12,421 bases of DNA, from positions 1-12,421 of the forward strand of contig JAKAXG010000053.1 of NCBI GenBank assembly GCA_021827225.1. The letters run 5' to 3'. The DNA comes from Actinomycetes bacterium (GTDB lineage: Bacteria > Actinomycetota > Acidimicrobiia > Acidimicrobiales > Palsa-688). The position numbers were made by a program, and so were the translations under genes. Of the stretch, positions 1 to 7,435 are shown piece by piece. Position 1 is the stretch's first letter. Every line of letters starts with the position of its first letter. A model generated the notes under the pieces. The model was given only the letters and a program-made list of their open reading frames with translations. It was not told the DNA's origin and did not search any database.

Positions 1-783
1 CAGGCGGGTGTCGTAAAGGCCGGCGTAGAGGTCCTTGAGGTAGGGAGCCAGTTGGTAGGCGCGCACCTCCTTGGCCGGATCCTTGTCCGTCAGCAGCTGC
101 TGGAGATACATCCGCCGACGGTCACTCGGGGTCTGCTCCACCGCGAACTGGTAGAGCGCCCGCCCCAGCCTCAGGCTGACGGCGGTGACCGGCAGGACGG
201 CTAGGAGCCCGAGGACGAGGAGGTACGGTTCGATGGCGATCAGGGTGGCGGCCACCGCGACGGTGGCCAGCCCCGCAGAGCCGACCGAGACGAGCCCCGT
301 GGTCATCTGCATGGGGCGAGTGGCGGCGTTGACCGACGCCCGCTGCAGCCGGTCGTGGAACTGGGGGTCGTCGAAGGCGATCAGCTCAGCGGAGGCGGCC
401 ACGTCCAACACCCGCCGCATGGAGAAGCGGGACACCATCTCGCTGAGCAGCCGCTGCATTTCTGTCTGTAGCACCGTCAGGATCGCGCCTATGGCGAACA
501 GTACGGCCACGGCGATGAGCCACGGGACGGAGCGGTGGAAGCTGCTGGCGCTGGACGAGTGGAGCAGGCGCAGCAGGAGGTACCGGCCGGCTACCACCTG
601 CAGCGCCAAGACCCCGCTGGAGGCACCCTGCAGGGCCAGGGTGCCCACCAGTTGGCGGGGAGCGGCCTGCCACACCAGCGACACCGCCCGCAGCGCGATG
701 GCGGGGAGCTGACGCAGGGACACCTGGCCGCGGACGTAGCGCAGCTCGTCCACCATCGCTCGTCTGGGAGGGGCCGTGGTCAT
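1..783 (-). CDS. ABC exporter, N-terminal transmembrane domain (partial)
   Basis: The minus frame is open from ATG at 783 to the left edge, giving 261 residues with no stop; the rest of the gene lies outside. Hydrophobic segments lie near residues 46-72, 86-106 and 163-205. Around residue 137 is a FDDPQFHDRLQRA stretch, and around 236 a PAKEVRAY stretch. Both are typical of type-1 ABC exporters with fused ATPase of the kind found near lanthipeptide and lasso-peptide genes. No ATPase motif (Walker A, LSGGQ) is visible because the C-terminal half is cut off. A ribosome-binding sequence, GGAG, sits 5-6 nt before the ATG on the minus strand. The cargo is unknown. It could be the exporter for the lasso peptide encoded about 6 kb to the right, but a set of polysaccharide and envelope genes separates them. 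It could equally belong to a system further left. Confidence 0.85.
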   Translation of the reverse strand, partial: MTTAPPRRAMVDELRYVRGQVSLRQLPAIALRAVSLVWQAAPRQLVGTLALQGASSGVLALQVVAGRYLLLRLLHSSSASSFHRSVPWLIAVAVLFAIGAILTVLQTEMQRLLSEMVSRFSMRRVLDVAASAELIAFDDPQFHDRLQRASVNAATRPMQMTTGLVSVGSAGLATVAVAATLIAIEPYLLVLGLLAVLPVTAVSLRLGRALYQFAVEQTPSDRRRMYLQQLLTDKDPAKEVRAYQLAPYLKDLYAGLYDTRL

Positions 784-1072
784 AGGGCTCCTACTCCTTC
801 GGAAACCTCAGCGATGGCCTGCAACTGATCGTCGGTTCGGTGGCTCGAGATCCGCTCATTTGCACATGCCCCTTCCGACGGCGCGCAGAGGATCCGAACC
901 GCCCCAGATTAAGGGACGGCTCCGGCCAAATCCCATCAACATCGGCACAACTGACAATGGATCCTCAACAATCGCGTAAACCGGAAAATGGGGCGCTAGC
1001 GGCATAGACAGAGCTTCAGGGGCTATGCCACGATGGCGGTGGGCAGATCGCTGGGTGGAGAAGGGGCGACAG
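784..1072. promoter_or_regulatory. Divergent intergenic region with hairpin/operator candidate
   Basis: This 289-nt gap separates the ABC exporter (minus) from the glycosylphosphotransferase (plus) and must hold both promoters. I see no convincing -35/-10 pair on either strand. It contains a perfect 7-bp inverted repeat, GGCATAG (1001-1007) and CTATGCC (1023-1029), with a 15-nt spacer. A second, widely spaced 8-bp inverted repeat, GAGGATCC (888-895) and GGATCCTC (959-966), is also present and could be chance. A run GGAGAAGGGG shortly before position 1073 is a good ribosome-binding site for the plus-strand gene. Confidence 0.45.
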
Positions 1073-2635
1073 ATGATTGTCTTGAATCGTGCGGCCGACG
1101 CCGCGAGCAGCGAGGGCGGGGACCTCGCTGGAGGGGGACCCGGAGGGCGCTCGGCGGCGCTCAGCGCCCGGCTGAGAGCCGGGGACATGGTAGGGGCGCT
1201 GGCCGCCTGGGGGGGCTTCGCCAGGCTGGTCCTCGACGGAACCGAGGTGCGGGTACAGCTGGCGGTGGTAGCCGTTGCCTGGGCATCCACCCTCGTCGCC
1301 CTTCAGCTGATGGGCCTCTACCGCACCCGCATATGCGCCTCGGCAGGGACCCAGCGGGCCCGGATCCTGTTGGCCACCTCGCTCGGAGGGGCGACCTTCG
1401 TGGGCGCCTGGGACCTGACCGGGTCCATGCCCAGCCAGGCGGTGGCCGCGGCCCTACTGGCGGCAGGGGCGTGCGCCCTGCTCCTGGCCGGAAACCGCTG
1501 GTACTTCGAGCGGTGGCTGCAGGTGCAGCGGGCCACCGGCCGCTTCCTGCGCCCGGTGGTGGTGGTCGGTGCCCTGGAGGACGCCGAGCGGCTGTGCGTG
1601 ATGCTGGAAAGCGAGCCGGCCCTCGGCTACGAGGTCCGGGCGGTGGTCGGTCCGTGGGCGGAGTCGGGGTCCTGGCCGGAGGGTGTCATCGCCAAGGACG
1701 ATCTGCACTCCGTGTCGGAACTGGCCGCAATGACCGGGTGCAACGGGGTCCTGGTGGCCCGGTCGCACCTGTCTTCCGATGACGTGAGCACCGTCATCCA
1801 CCAGGGGCTGGGAAGCGGCCTTCATGTCCAGATGTGGGCCGGGCTCAAGGGCCTGGGGATGCGGCGCCTGCGGCCCACCCCGGTGTCGGGTGAGCCGTTC
1901 TTCTACGTGGAGCCGCTGTCGCAGTCGAACTGGCGGTTGGCGATCAAGCGGACCATCGACGTGGTCGGAGCCGGATCGGCGCTGCTCGCCTCCTCGCCGT
2001 TGCTCCTGACGGCCGCTCTGCTGGTCAAGCTGGAGGACCGGGGTCCGGTGCTGTTCCGCCAGGAGCGGGTCGGCAAGGACGGGGTCGTCTTCGAGGTTCT
2101 GAAGCTGCGCAGCATGGCCATCGACGCCTCTTCCCGCCTCGACGAGGTGGCTGCCCTCAACGAGAGGACCGGGCCGCTGTTCAAGGCCGCCCGGGATCCT
2201 CGTGTCACCCGCGTCGGCCGGCTGATCCGGGCGGCAAGCATCGACGAGTTGCCGCAGCTGATCAACGTGCTGCGAGGCGAGATGTCGCTGGTCGGGCCCC
2301 GGCCGGCCCTGCCTCGAGAATCGGCCGAGTTCGACGCCGATCTCCGCCGCCGGGAGAGCGTGAGGCCGGGCATAACCGGGCTGTGGCAGCTCGAGGCCCG
2401 GGAGAACCCTTCGTTCGACGCCTACCGCCGGCTGGATCTCCACTACGTGGACAACTGGTCGCTCGGTCTGGACGTGGCCCTGCTGGTCAGCACCCTGCCG
2501 CTCGTGGCCGGCCAGGCGCTCCGGACGGCGACCAAGCTGCGCCGGCGGTTGATGCCCGCCCGCAGAAGCGTTGCCAGCTCACGGGGCGACGCCGTGGCGG
2601 CCGTAGTCGAACTCTCGACGCTGGCCGCGCAGTAG
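1073..2635 (+). CDS. Polyprenyl-phosphate glycosylphosphotransferase (exopolysaccharide initiation)
   Basis: This 520-residue inner-membrane protein should transfer a sugar-1-phosphate from a nucleotide sugar to undecaprenyl phosphate, the first step of exopolysaccharide or O-antigen-like repeat assembly. Hydrophobic segments lie near residues 61-83, 97-113 and 121-139. A nucleotide-fold-like middle part follows, with VVVVGA near 163. The C-terminal bacterial sugar transferase domain starts near 292 with KRTIDVVG. Its hallmarks are FRQERVGK (328-335), a KLRSM motif near 344, SIDELPQLINVLRGEMSLVG from 389 with the conserved Asp-Glu-Leu-Pro-Gln, and PGITGLWQ (432-439). An upstream ATG at 1025 would add 16 residues. 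I prefer 1073 because GGAGAAGGGG precedes it, and because the 1023-1029 arm of an inverted repeat overlaps the upstream start. Sugar specificity cannot be read from the sequence. The membrane part looks shorter than in WbaP/CpsE-type enzymes. Confidence 0.9.
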   Translation: MIVLNRAADAASSEGGDLAGGGPGGRSAALSARLRAGDMVGALAAWGGFARLVLDGTEVRVQLAVVAVAWASTLVALQLMGLYRTRICASAGTQRARILLATSLGGATFVGAWDLTGSMPSQAVAAALLAAGACALLLAGNRWYFERWLQVQRATGRFLRPVVVVGALEDAERLCVMLESEPALGYEVRAVVGPWAESGSWPEGVIAKDDLHSVSELAAMTGCNGVLVARSHLSSDDVSTVIHQGLGSGLHVQMWAGLKGLGMRRLRPTPVSGEPFFYVEPLSQSNWRLAIKRTIDVVGAGSALLASSPLLLTAALLVKLEDRGPVLFRQERVGKDGVVFEVLKLRSMAIDASSRLDEVAALNERTGPLFKAARDPRVTRVGRLIRAASIDELPQLINVLRGEMSLVGPRPALPRESAEFDADLRRRESVRPGITGLWQLEARENPSFDAYRRLDLHYVDNWSLGLDVALLVSTLPLVAGQALRTATKLRRRLMPARRSVASSRGDAVAAVVELSTLAAQ

Positions 2636-2656
2636 CGCCGCCCTACCGACGTAGAC

Positions 2657-2684
2657 GAGCGGGCGCCTCCAGGGGCGCTCGCTC
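2657..2684. terminator. Hairpin terminator between convergent genes
   Basis: GAGCGGGCGCC (2657-2667) pairs with GGCGCTCGCTC (2674-2684) around a 6-nt loop, giving 11 bp with one G-T wobble. It lies 21 nt after the stop of the glycosylphosphotransferase and about 100 nt from the stop of the converging GT4 gene. There is no clear T-run, so it may act as a bidirectional, T-poor terminator or as a 3'-end stabiliser. Confidence 0.55.
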
Positions 2685-2783
2685 ATCTCGTTCGGAGTAC
2701 TCCGGGCCGGAGGTCCGACTTACCCGATGGACCTGCGAGGCAGGCCACGTCTCAGCCGTGACGGCAGGTCCGGCCGGGCCGAC

Positions 2784-3935
2784 CTACCTGGAGCTCTCTT
2801 CGGCCACTACGCCCCGGAGCCGGGACTGGAAGCGGTCCACCGAGAACAGCTCGGCGTGACCGACCAGCCGGGCTGCATCCCAGCAGCCGTCCAGTAGCTC
2901 TTTCACCGCCGAGACGACACCAGGCGCGGTCGGGCGGCTGATGAACGTGCCGGTCTCCCCTTCGACGACGGTGTCGAGGAAGCCGCCCCAGCGAAGAGCG
3001 GCGGTGGGCTTGCCGAAGGCGGCAGCCTCGATGGGCGTGAGACCGAAGTCCTCGTAGGACGCGGCGACCAGTCCCCGGCAGGACCGGTACAGCCAGCGCA
3101 GGGTGGCGTCATCGACCGCCCCGAGCAGGCGGACGTTCCCGGGCGCTGCCGCCCGTAGCTCGTCGAGCAGCGGTCCGCCGCCGGCGACCACCAACTGCTG
3201 CTCCGGCAGCTCCCGGAAGGCGTCGACGATCAGGCCTACGTTCTTGTACGGCAACAGCCTGGACACGGTCAGCAAGAAGCCGCCGTCCAGACCGTCCACC
3301 GGGTGCTCGTCGCCGTGCACCGGGAAGGTCATCGGCGGATGGAGTATCTCGGGGTCAAGGCCGTAGAGGTCACGGACCCGGTCCCGCACGACGGTGGAGT
3401 TGACGAGGTAGCGGTCGGCGGAGCGGGCGGCCCGGGCGTCCCAGCGCCGCAGGTGGGGGGCGGCGGAGCGCAGCGCCATGCCGGCCACGGACGGCATGCC
3501 GTCCAGGTAGCGGTCCGACTGGTAGAGCCACCGGGCCGGCGTGTGGCAGTAGACGACCTTGCGGCCGGTCACCGGGACGCCGTGGGCCCATCCGCTGGAG
3601 GAGCACACGGCCACATCGGCGTGGACCCGCAGCCGCGACAGGGCGGGGGCCAGCGCCGGGAAGGCCATGCGGTGGTGGCGGCGGAGGAACGACGCCCGGT
3701 TGAGGCGGGTGGTGCGGATCTCCATGTCGCGAAAGGCCGGGAAGGCTTCTCCCGGGTGGTACAGCGACGTGTACAGCGGGGCCCCCGGGAACGCCCCGGC
3801 CATGGCCAGCACGACCCTCTCCGCGCCGCCGCGCTGGGTCACGTAGTCGTGGACGAGGGCGACCTGCGGCGATCCGGTCTCGCTCACGCGCGCCTCAGGC
3901 GTCACAAGGTCAACGCTCAGCATGTCCTGCCCCAT
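2784..3935 (-). CDS. GT4-family glycosyltransferase
   Basis: This 383-residue GT-B fold glycosyltransferase probably adds a sugar from a nucleotide-sugar donor to a lipid-linked or surface glycan. The N-terminal domain shows VALVHDYVTQRGGAER (25-40), a glycine-rich acceptor-side motif typical of the family. The donor-side domain shows SRLLPYKN (225-232), VVAGGGP near 249-255, and EDFGLTPIEAAAFGKP (295-310), where E295 and E303 form the family's E-x7-E motif. Length is normal. Start choice: ATG 3935, with a second ATG at 3923 (residue 5) that is preceded by GGGGCAGG and may be the real start. It converges on the glycosylphosphotransferase across a hairpin, and the two probably work on the same surface polysaccharide. 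No transmembrane segments were seen. Confidence 0.9.
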   Translation of the reverse strand: MGQDMLSVDLVTPEARVSETGSPQVALVHDYVTQRGGAERVVLAMAGAFPGAPLYTSLYHPGEAFPAFRDMEIRTTRLNRASFLRRHHRMAFPALAPALSRLRVHADVAVCSSSGWAHGVPVTGRKVVYCHTPARWLYQSDRYLDGMPSVAGMALRSAAPHLRRWDARAARSADRYLVNSTVVRDRVRDLYGLDPEILHPPMTFPVHGDEHPVDGLDGGFLLTVSRLLPYKNVGLIVDAFRELPEQQLVVAGGGPLLDELRAAAPGNVRLLGAVDDATLRWLYRSCRGLVAASYEDFGLTPIEAAAFGKPTAALRWGGFLDTVVEGETGTFISRPTAPGVVSAVKELLDGCWDAARLVGHAELFSVDRFQSRLRGVVAEESSR

Positions 3936-3979
3936 CTCGCGGCGCGTTCTGGACGGACTGCCCTGCGCCCTTCCGCTGT

Positions 3980-4019
3980 ATCATACCGCTCTGCGCAGTT
4001 CGGCGTACCCGCGGGGTAC
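3980..4019 (-). promoter_or_regulatory. Candidate promoter and overlapping palindromic operator for GT4 gene
   Basis: On the minus strand a good -10 element, TATGAT, occupies 3985-3980, about 45 nt before the GT4 start. At the position where a -35 box would lie (around 4003-4008) there is no consensus. Instead there is a perfect palindrome GTACCC-GCG-GGGTAC (4005-4019) with 6-bp arms. A repressor or activator bound there would control access to this promoter. No transcription data are available, so this rests on sequence alone. Confidence 0.4.
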
Positions 4020-4075
4020 AGCTTCGGAAGCGGTTTCCTTGGTTTCTTCCGCCTAGTGTCAGTACGGAGAAGTCG

Positions 4076-4699
4076 CTAGCGGTGCAGCAGTTGGCGGCCG
4101 GCGTGCACGGCGAGCGTGGCGAGCCGGTCGGCGATCACGCTGACCGACGCGATCACCGCCAGAGCCAGCAGGACGTAGCCGGGATAGGCGGCGACCACCG
4201 ACAGGCCGTGCAGGATGCGGTTCGGGTGCAGCACATCCCAGCTGTTGAGCCGGGGGATGCGCCCGAGGACCACCCCGACGGCGCAGGCCACGTCCACCAG
4301 CCCCTCGGCTACGGCCCGGCGGGCCGCGGACCAACCCCTGGCCTTCAGCTCCCGCTGCATCACGTGCAGCGTGTAGGAGTAGCTGAGGACACCGGCCAGG
4401 GCCAGCAGCAGGTAGATCGGCAGCACCCCGTAGTCGGCGGCGGCCCGGCTGGGAGCCCACAGCATCTGGTCGTGGAGGTGCTTGAGGTCGGAGATGGTGT
4501 AGGGGGCGTTGGGCAGCAGCAGGAACACCGCCATCACCCCGGTCCACCACGCCCACCCCCGCCGCTGGCGCCACCGGCCGAGGACGAAGGCGCCCAGGGC
4601 GGGGGCCACCGCCAGCGGCAGGTTGACCCGAAGCCAGAAGGCCTGGCCGCGCAGCTCCAGCAGGAACGAGGACCAGATCAGCCCCGCGGACGCCCCCAC
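4076..4699 (-). CDS. DUF1361-type integral membrane protein
   Basis: The protein has 207 residues starting at GTG 4699, with hydrophobic segments near 25-42, 52-65, 90-112, 133-147 and 166-192, so it should be a polytopic inner-membrane protein. It carries the two signatures I associate with the DUF1361 family: LLPNAPYTISDLKHL (61-75) and GRIPRLNSWDVL (146-157). The function of this family is not established. It lies 49 nt downstream of the aldo/keto reductase on the same strand, so the two may be co-transcribed. It is followed after about 140 nt by the GT4 gene, which seems to have its own promoter. A G-rich GGGGGAG stretch about 10-12 nt before the GTG may serve as ribosome-binding site. 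The exact start is uncertain. Confidence 0.8.
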   Translation of the reverse strand: MGASAGLIWSSFLLELRGQAFWLRVNLPLAVAPALGAFVLGRWRQRRGWAWWTGVMAVFLLLPNAPYTISDLKHLHDQMLWAPSRAAADYGVLPIYLLLALAGVLSYSYTLHVMQRELKARGWSAARRAVAEGLVDVACAVGVVLGRIPRLNSWDVLHPNRILHGLSVVAAYPGYVLLALAVIASVSVIADRLATLAVHAGRQLLHR

Positions 4700-4748
4700 C
4701 CCCCAATCTTCGCTCCCCCGGTCGACGATTACCAGTCGAAGCCCCAGC

Positions 4749-5678
4749 TCAGCGCAGGGAGGCCAGGGCCTCCCGGTCGGCGGCGGTGAGCTCCCAGTCG
4801 CCGGCGGCGGCGTTGGACTTGACCTGCTCGGCGGTGGTGGCCCCGGCGATCACGCTGCTGACGGCGGGGCAGGCCAGCAGCCCCCCGAAGGCCAGCTCGA
4901 GGAGGGAGTGGCCCCGCTCCTCGGCGAAGCCGGCCAGCTTCTCGATGCGCTCCCAGGTCCGCTCCGGGACGTCGCGTCCCTCCATGCGGGTGCCGCGGGG
5001 GCGCTCCTGCCCCTTGCGGTACTTGCCGGTGAGCAGCCCGTTGGCCAGCGGGAAGAACGGCAGCACGCCCACCCCCACCTTCTCGCAGGCGGGCAGCAGC
5101 TCGGCCTCGGCGCCGCGCTCGAGCAGGCTGTAGTGGTTCTGGGCGGACACGAACCGCTCCCGGCCGGTGGTCCGGGCCACCCAGTCGGCCTCCACCACCT
5201 GCCAGGCGGCGAAGTTCGACGACCCGATGTACAGCACCTTGCCCTCCCTGACCAGGTCGTCGAGGGCGGCCAGGGTCTCCTCCACGGGCGTGATGCCGTC
5301 GGGGCGGTGCAGCTGGTACAGGTCGATGCGATCGGTGCGCAGCCGGCGGAGGCTGTCCTCCACCGCCTTGCGGATATACCACCGGCTGGCCCGGGCCACC
5401 CCGGGGCCCTCACCCATGTCGGAGCCGAACTTGGTGGCCAGCACCACCTCGTCGCGGTGGCCCTCCAGGACCTGGCCCAGCAGGGTCTCGCTGCCGCCCC
5501 GGTCGCCGTAGGTGTTGGCCGTGTCCAGCAGGTTCATACCGCACTCCAGGGCCGTCATGACCACCGAGCGGGTGCCCTCGAGGTCCAGCTTGCCGCCGAA
5601 GGAGCCCCCGAAGTTGTTGCAGCCCAGCCCCACCACGGAGACCGAAAGCCCGGAGTGACCTAATTGCCGGTAGCGCAT
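4749..5678 (-). CDS. Aldo/keto reductase
   Basis: This 309-residue cytosolic NADPH-dependent oxidoreductase has the (beta/alpha)8 aldo/keto reductase fold. The start MRYRQLGHSGLSVS is the classic beginning of the YajO/Tas-like subfamily. The catalytic tetrad is visible: D52 and Y57 in LLDTANTYGDRGGSE, K83 in LATKFG, and H124 in LYQLHRPDG. IGSSNF (near 155) and the cofactor-phosphate region near residue 270 (SSVIAGATTAEQV) are also present. The open frame extends 104 codons further upstream, but that part has no family similarity and overlaps the divergent gene, so ATG 5678 is chosen. Substrate is unknown. Its relation to the surface-polysaccharide genes is positional only. Start codons of this gene and of the divergent secreted-protein gene overlap on the same CATG. 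Confidence 0.92.
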   Translation of the reverse strand: MRYRQLGHSGLSVSVVGLGCNNFGGSFGGKLDLEGTRSVVMTALECGMNLLDTANTYGDRGGSETLLGQVLEGHRDEVVLATKFGSDMGEGPGVARASRWYIRKAVEDSLRRLRTDRIDLYQLHRPDGITPVEETLAALDDLVREGKVLYIGSSNFAAWQVVEADWVARTTGRERFVSAQNHYSLLERGAEAELLPACEKVGVGVLPFFPLANGLLTGKYRKGQERPRGTRMEGRDVPERTWERIEKLAGFAEERGHSLLELAFGGLLACPAVSSVIAGATTAEQVKSNAAAGDWELTAADREALASLR

Positions 5679-6861
5679 GGTGACTACTGTATGGGCCGCT
5701 ATGGCGCTGGCCAGCCGCAACGCTCGGCGCGGTGGAGCAGGGTTTCGGTGGCTCGCAGTCGGAGTGGCACTCACCTTGTTGATACTGCTGATCGACGCGT
5801 CCCTGAAATCCCGATCCCCGGCCCCCCGGCAGCAGCTCGCGGCCGGCGAGTGGGTGGACCGCGTCCTGCCGGTTATCGCCTCCTCGAGCGCCGAGGGCCA
5901 GGTGATCGCCGGCATCTGGGCCAACGGCCTCAAGACGCCGGCCCCAGCGCTGGCGGCGTCGATCAACTCGGTGGCGGCCGGAGCCGCCAAGAACTACCAG
6001 ACGGTGCTGGCCTTGCGGCCCCCGGACTCCCTGCTGGGGCCGGCCGGCCTGCTGGAGGCCGCCCTGCTGGCCCGCAGCCAGGCGGCCGCCGGCCTGCAGA
6101 AGGCCCTGATCGCCACGCTCGGCTCGGCCGTAAATGCCGCCCCCGCACCGGCGGCCACCCCCACCACCTCCACCACCACGACGGCCGGGGCGGCGCCGCC
6201 GGCGTCGACCACGACCACCACCGCCCCGCCGGTCGGGGTCCCGCCGGCGACCGTGGTGCCCGAAGTCACCAAGGCCGGTAGTGAGATCCAGGTGGGCGAC
6301 TCGGCCTACGCCCTGTTCCTCAGCTCGATCCCGGCCAGCCTGGGGGTCCACATGCCGCCCTCCACCTGGGTGGGGGACATGACCCCCTACAGCGCCCAGT
6401 CGGCCCAGGTGTTCCTGGCCAGCCTGCAGACGGCGGTGGTCACCACCCCGGTCCACCAGGTGAGGATCTACGCCGTCAGCCTGAACCCGTCCCCGGTGTC
6501 GCGGTCGGGGGCGGTGCAGGTCCTGCCCGACGCCACCGCCGTGTCGGTGACCATCGTGCTGGCCGACACCGGCAACCAGCCGGAGAGCAACCTGACGGTC
6601 ACCGCCGCCATCACCCCGGCCGGGTCGGGGACCTCCTCGGTGCGCGACTTCATCAGCCTGGGCGTGGGGCAGGCCTACACCATCTCCGGGTTGGGCCCGC
6701 TGAACCCGCCTCAGGGGCCGCCGGTCACCCTGACGGTCACCGTCACCCCGCCGGCCGGCTCACCGACGCCGCCGGCCACCTCGACGCTCACCTTCTCCAT
6801 GCCGGCGCCTCCGCCGCCCACCACCACGACCACCACCACCGTGCCCAAGCCGGGGGGCTGA
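5677..6861 (+). CDS. Membrane-anchored Thr/Pro-rich secreted protein, function unknown
   Basis: I do not recognise a family. The 394-residue protein has a basic N-terminus and one hydrophobic segment (24-40, RWLAVGVALTLLILLI) that should act as a signal anchor. Next is an Ala-rich, probably helical region (50-155). A low-complexity Thr/Pro/Ala linker follows (156-192, with runs of T). The region 200-375 is rich in alternating hydrophobic and Thr/Val residues; VSVTIVLADTGNQPESNLTVT (from 289) resembles an Ig-like or CARDB-like beta-sandwich. The C-terminus is another Pro-Thr tail (376-394, PPPPTTTTTTTVPKPGG). Most of it should be outside the membrane. Candidate starts are ATG 5677 (overlapping the reductase start) and ATG 5701, which would leave room for regulation. 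Neither has a good ribosome-binding site. A structural or adhesion role at the cell surface is only a guess. Confidence 0.75.
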   Translation: MVTTVWAAMALASRNARRGGAGFRWLAVGVALTLLILLIDASLKSRSPAPRQQLAAGEWVDRVLPVIASSSAEGQVIAGIWANGLKTPAPALAASINSVAAGAAKNYQTVLALRPPDSLLGPAGLLEAALLARSQAAAGLQKALIATLGSAVNAAPAPAATPTTSTTTTAGAAPPASTTTTTAPPVGVPPATVVPEVTKAGSEIQVGDSAYALFLSSIPASLGVHMPPSTWVGDMTPYSAQSAQVFLASLQTAVVTTPVHQVRIYAVSLNPSPVSRSGAVQVLPDATAVSVTIVLADTGNQPESNLTVTAAITPAGSGTSSVRDFISLGVGQAYTISGLGPLNPPQGPPVTLTVTVTPPAGSPTPPATSTLTFSMPAPPPPTTTTTTTVPKPGG

Positions 6862-6903
6862 ACCGGCAGGGTCACCTGACACGGGGCCTCCATCCGCAAT
6901 GAC

Positions 6904-6931
6904 TTCCCCTCGCTCGTCTCCTTGAGAGGAA
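6904..6931. terminator. Weak hairpin between convergent genes
   Basis: TTCCCCTC (6904-6911) and GAGAGGAA (6924-6931) form an imperfect 8-bp inverted repeat with a 12-nt spacer, in the 76-nt gap between the converging secreted-protein gene and lasso B2. On the minus-strand transcript the one mismatch becomes a G-U pair. There is no T-run, so a terminator role is tentative. Confidence 0.25.
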
Positions 6932-6937
6932 GGCGAC

Positions 6938-7435
6938 CTAATCGGCCAACTCAGGCCTCTCGGCCCCTGACCGATCGGTCGAACTGCTGGAGCTGAGAAG
7001 GTGGACTGGTTCGAACTCCAGAGCTCCGGCGTCGAAGAAGAAGCCGTCCATCTCGAGCCAGGCATGAGCCGTCAGGGCGCCCTCCGTCTTCTTGACACCG
7101 ATCCGCAGCTTCGGAGAAAGGGATCGGAGCCTGGTCGCCACGATGAGACTGTTACGGAGGCAGGTCTGGCGGGAGTACCTCAGGACAGCCCTGGTCAGGT
7201 GGATGCGGCGGACCGCCCACGCAGGCGGGGGAACCTCCATCGGATGCCCCCTCGCTTCAGACCGCAGGTCGAGGTCTACCCGAAGGAGTCCAGCCAGCCT
7301 CGGGAGGGGAAGGGTGCGAAGCCCCAACTCGACGACGAGGGCGAGGCCCAGTATCCGCAGGACCTCCAGCCGGTCCGCCCACCCGAGAGCCTTAGTGGCT
7401 CGAAGTGCCCGCCGGAAGGAGAGCAAGTCATCCAT
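6938..7435 (-). CDS. Lasso peptide leader peptidase B2 (transglutaminase-like)
   Basis: This 165-residue protein is the B2 half of the split lasso B protein, a cysteine protease that removes the leader from the precursor with help from B1. The triad expected for the family is visible: Cys92 in RQTCLRNSLIVATRL, His124 in AHAWLE, and Asp135 in FFDAG. The hydrophobic segment at 24-40 is also common in B2 proteins. The frame is open 18 codons further up, but ATG 7435 is preferred. It gives the normal N-terminus (MDDLLSFRRAL) and places the start 8 nt inside the end of B1, the tight overlap expected for coupled B1-B2. The tail after 147 (Ser run, then TDRSGAERPELAD) is a non-conserved extension. 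Assignment is strong because B1, A and C are all nearby. Confidence 0.92.
   Translation of the reverse strand: MDDLLSFRRALRATKALGWADRLEVLRILGLALVVELGLRTLPLPRLAGLLRVDLDLRSEARGHPMEVPPPAWAVRRIHLTRAVLRYSRQTCLRNSLIVATRLRSLSPKLRIGVKKTEGALTAHAWLEMDGFFFDAGALEFEPVHLLSSSSSTDRSGAERPELAD

Noticed and set aside
1025..1072. An earlier start for the glycosylphosphotransferase (16 extra residues).
   Set aside because: The added Trp/Arg-rich residues are not family-like, and the purine-rich ribosome-binding run is placed for the ATG at 1073.
1454..2443. A 329-codon minus-strand frame opposite the glycosylphosphotransferase.
   Set aside because: The plus-strand frame has all hallmarks of the sugar transferase family; the antisense product is low-complexity Gln/His/Arg-rich.
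4032..4049. GGTTTCCTT/GGTTTCTTC tandem near-repeat upstream of the GT4 promoter.
   Set aside because: Only two imperfect units of 9 nt, no clear relation to a promoter on either strand.
4509..5663. A 384-codon plus-strand frame opposite the DUF1361 and aldo/keto reductase genes.
   Set aside because: It spans two well-supported minus-strand genes and is Gly/Gln/Ala-rich without motifs.
6160..6240. Repeated ACC/CCA triplets, looking like a short tandem repeat.
   Set aside because: They are codons of a Thr/Pro-rich linker in a protein, not a CRISPR or a non-coding repeat; no spacer structure.
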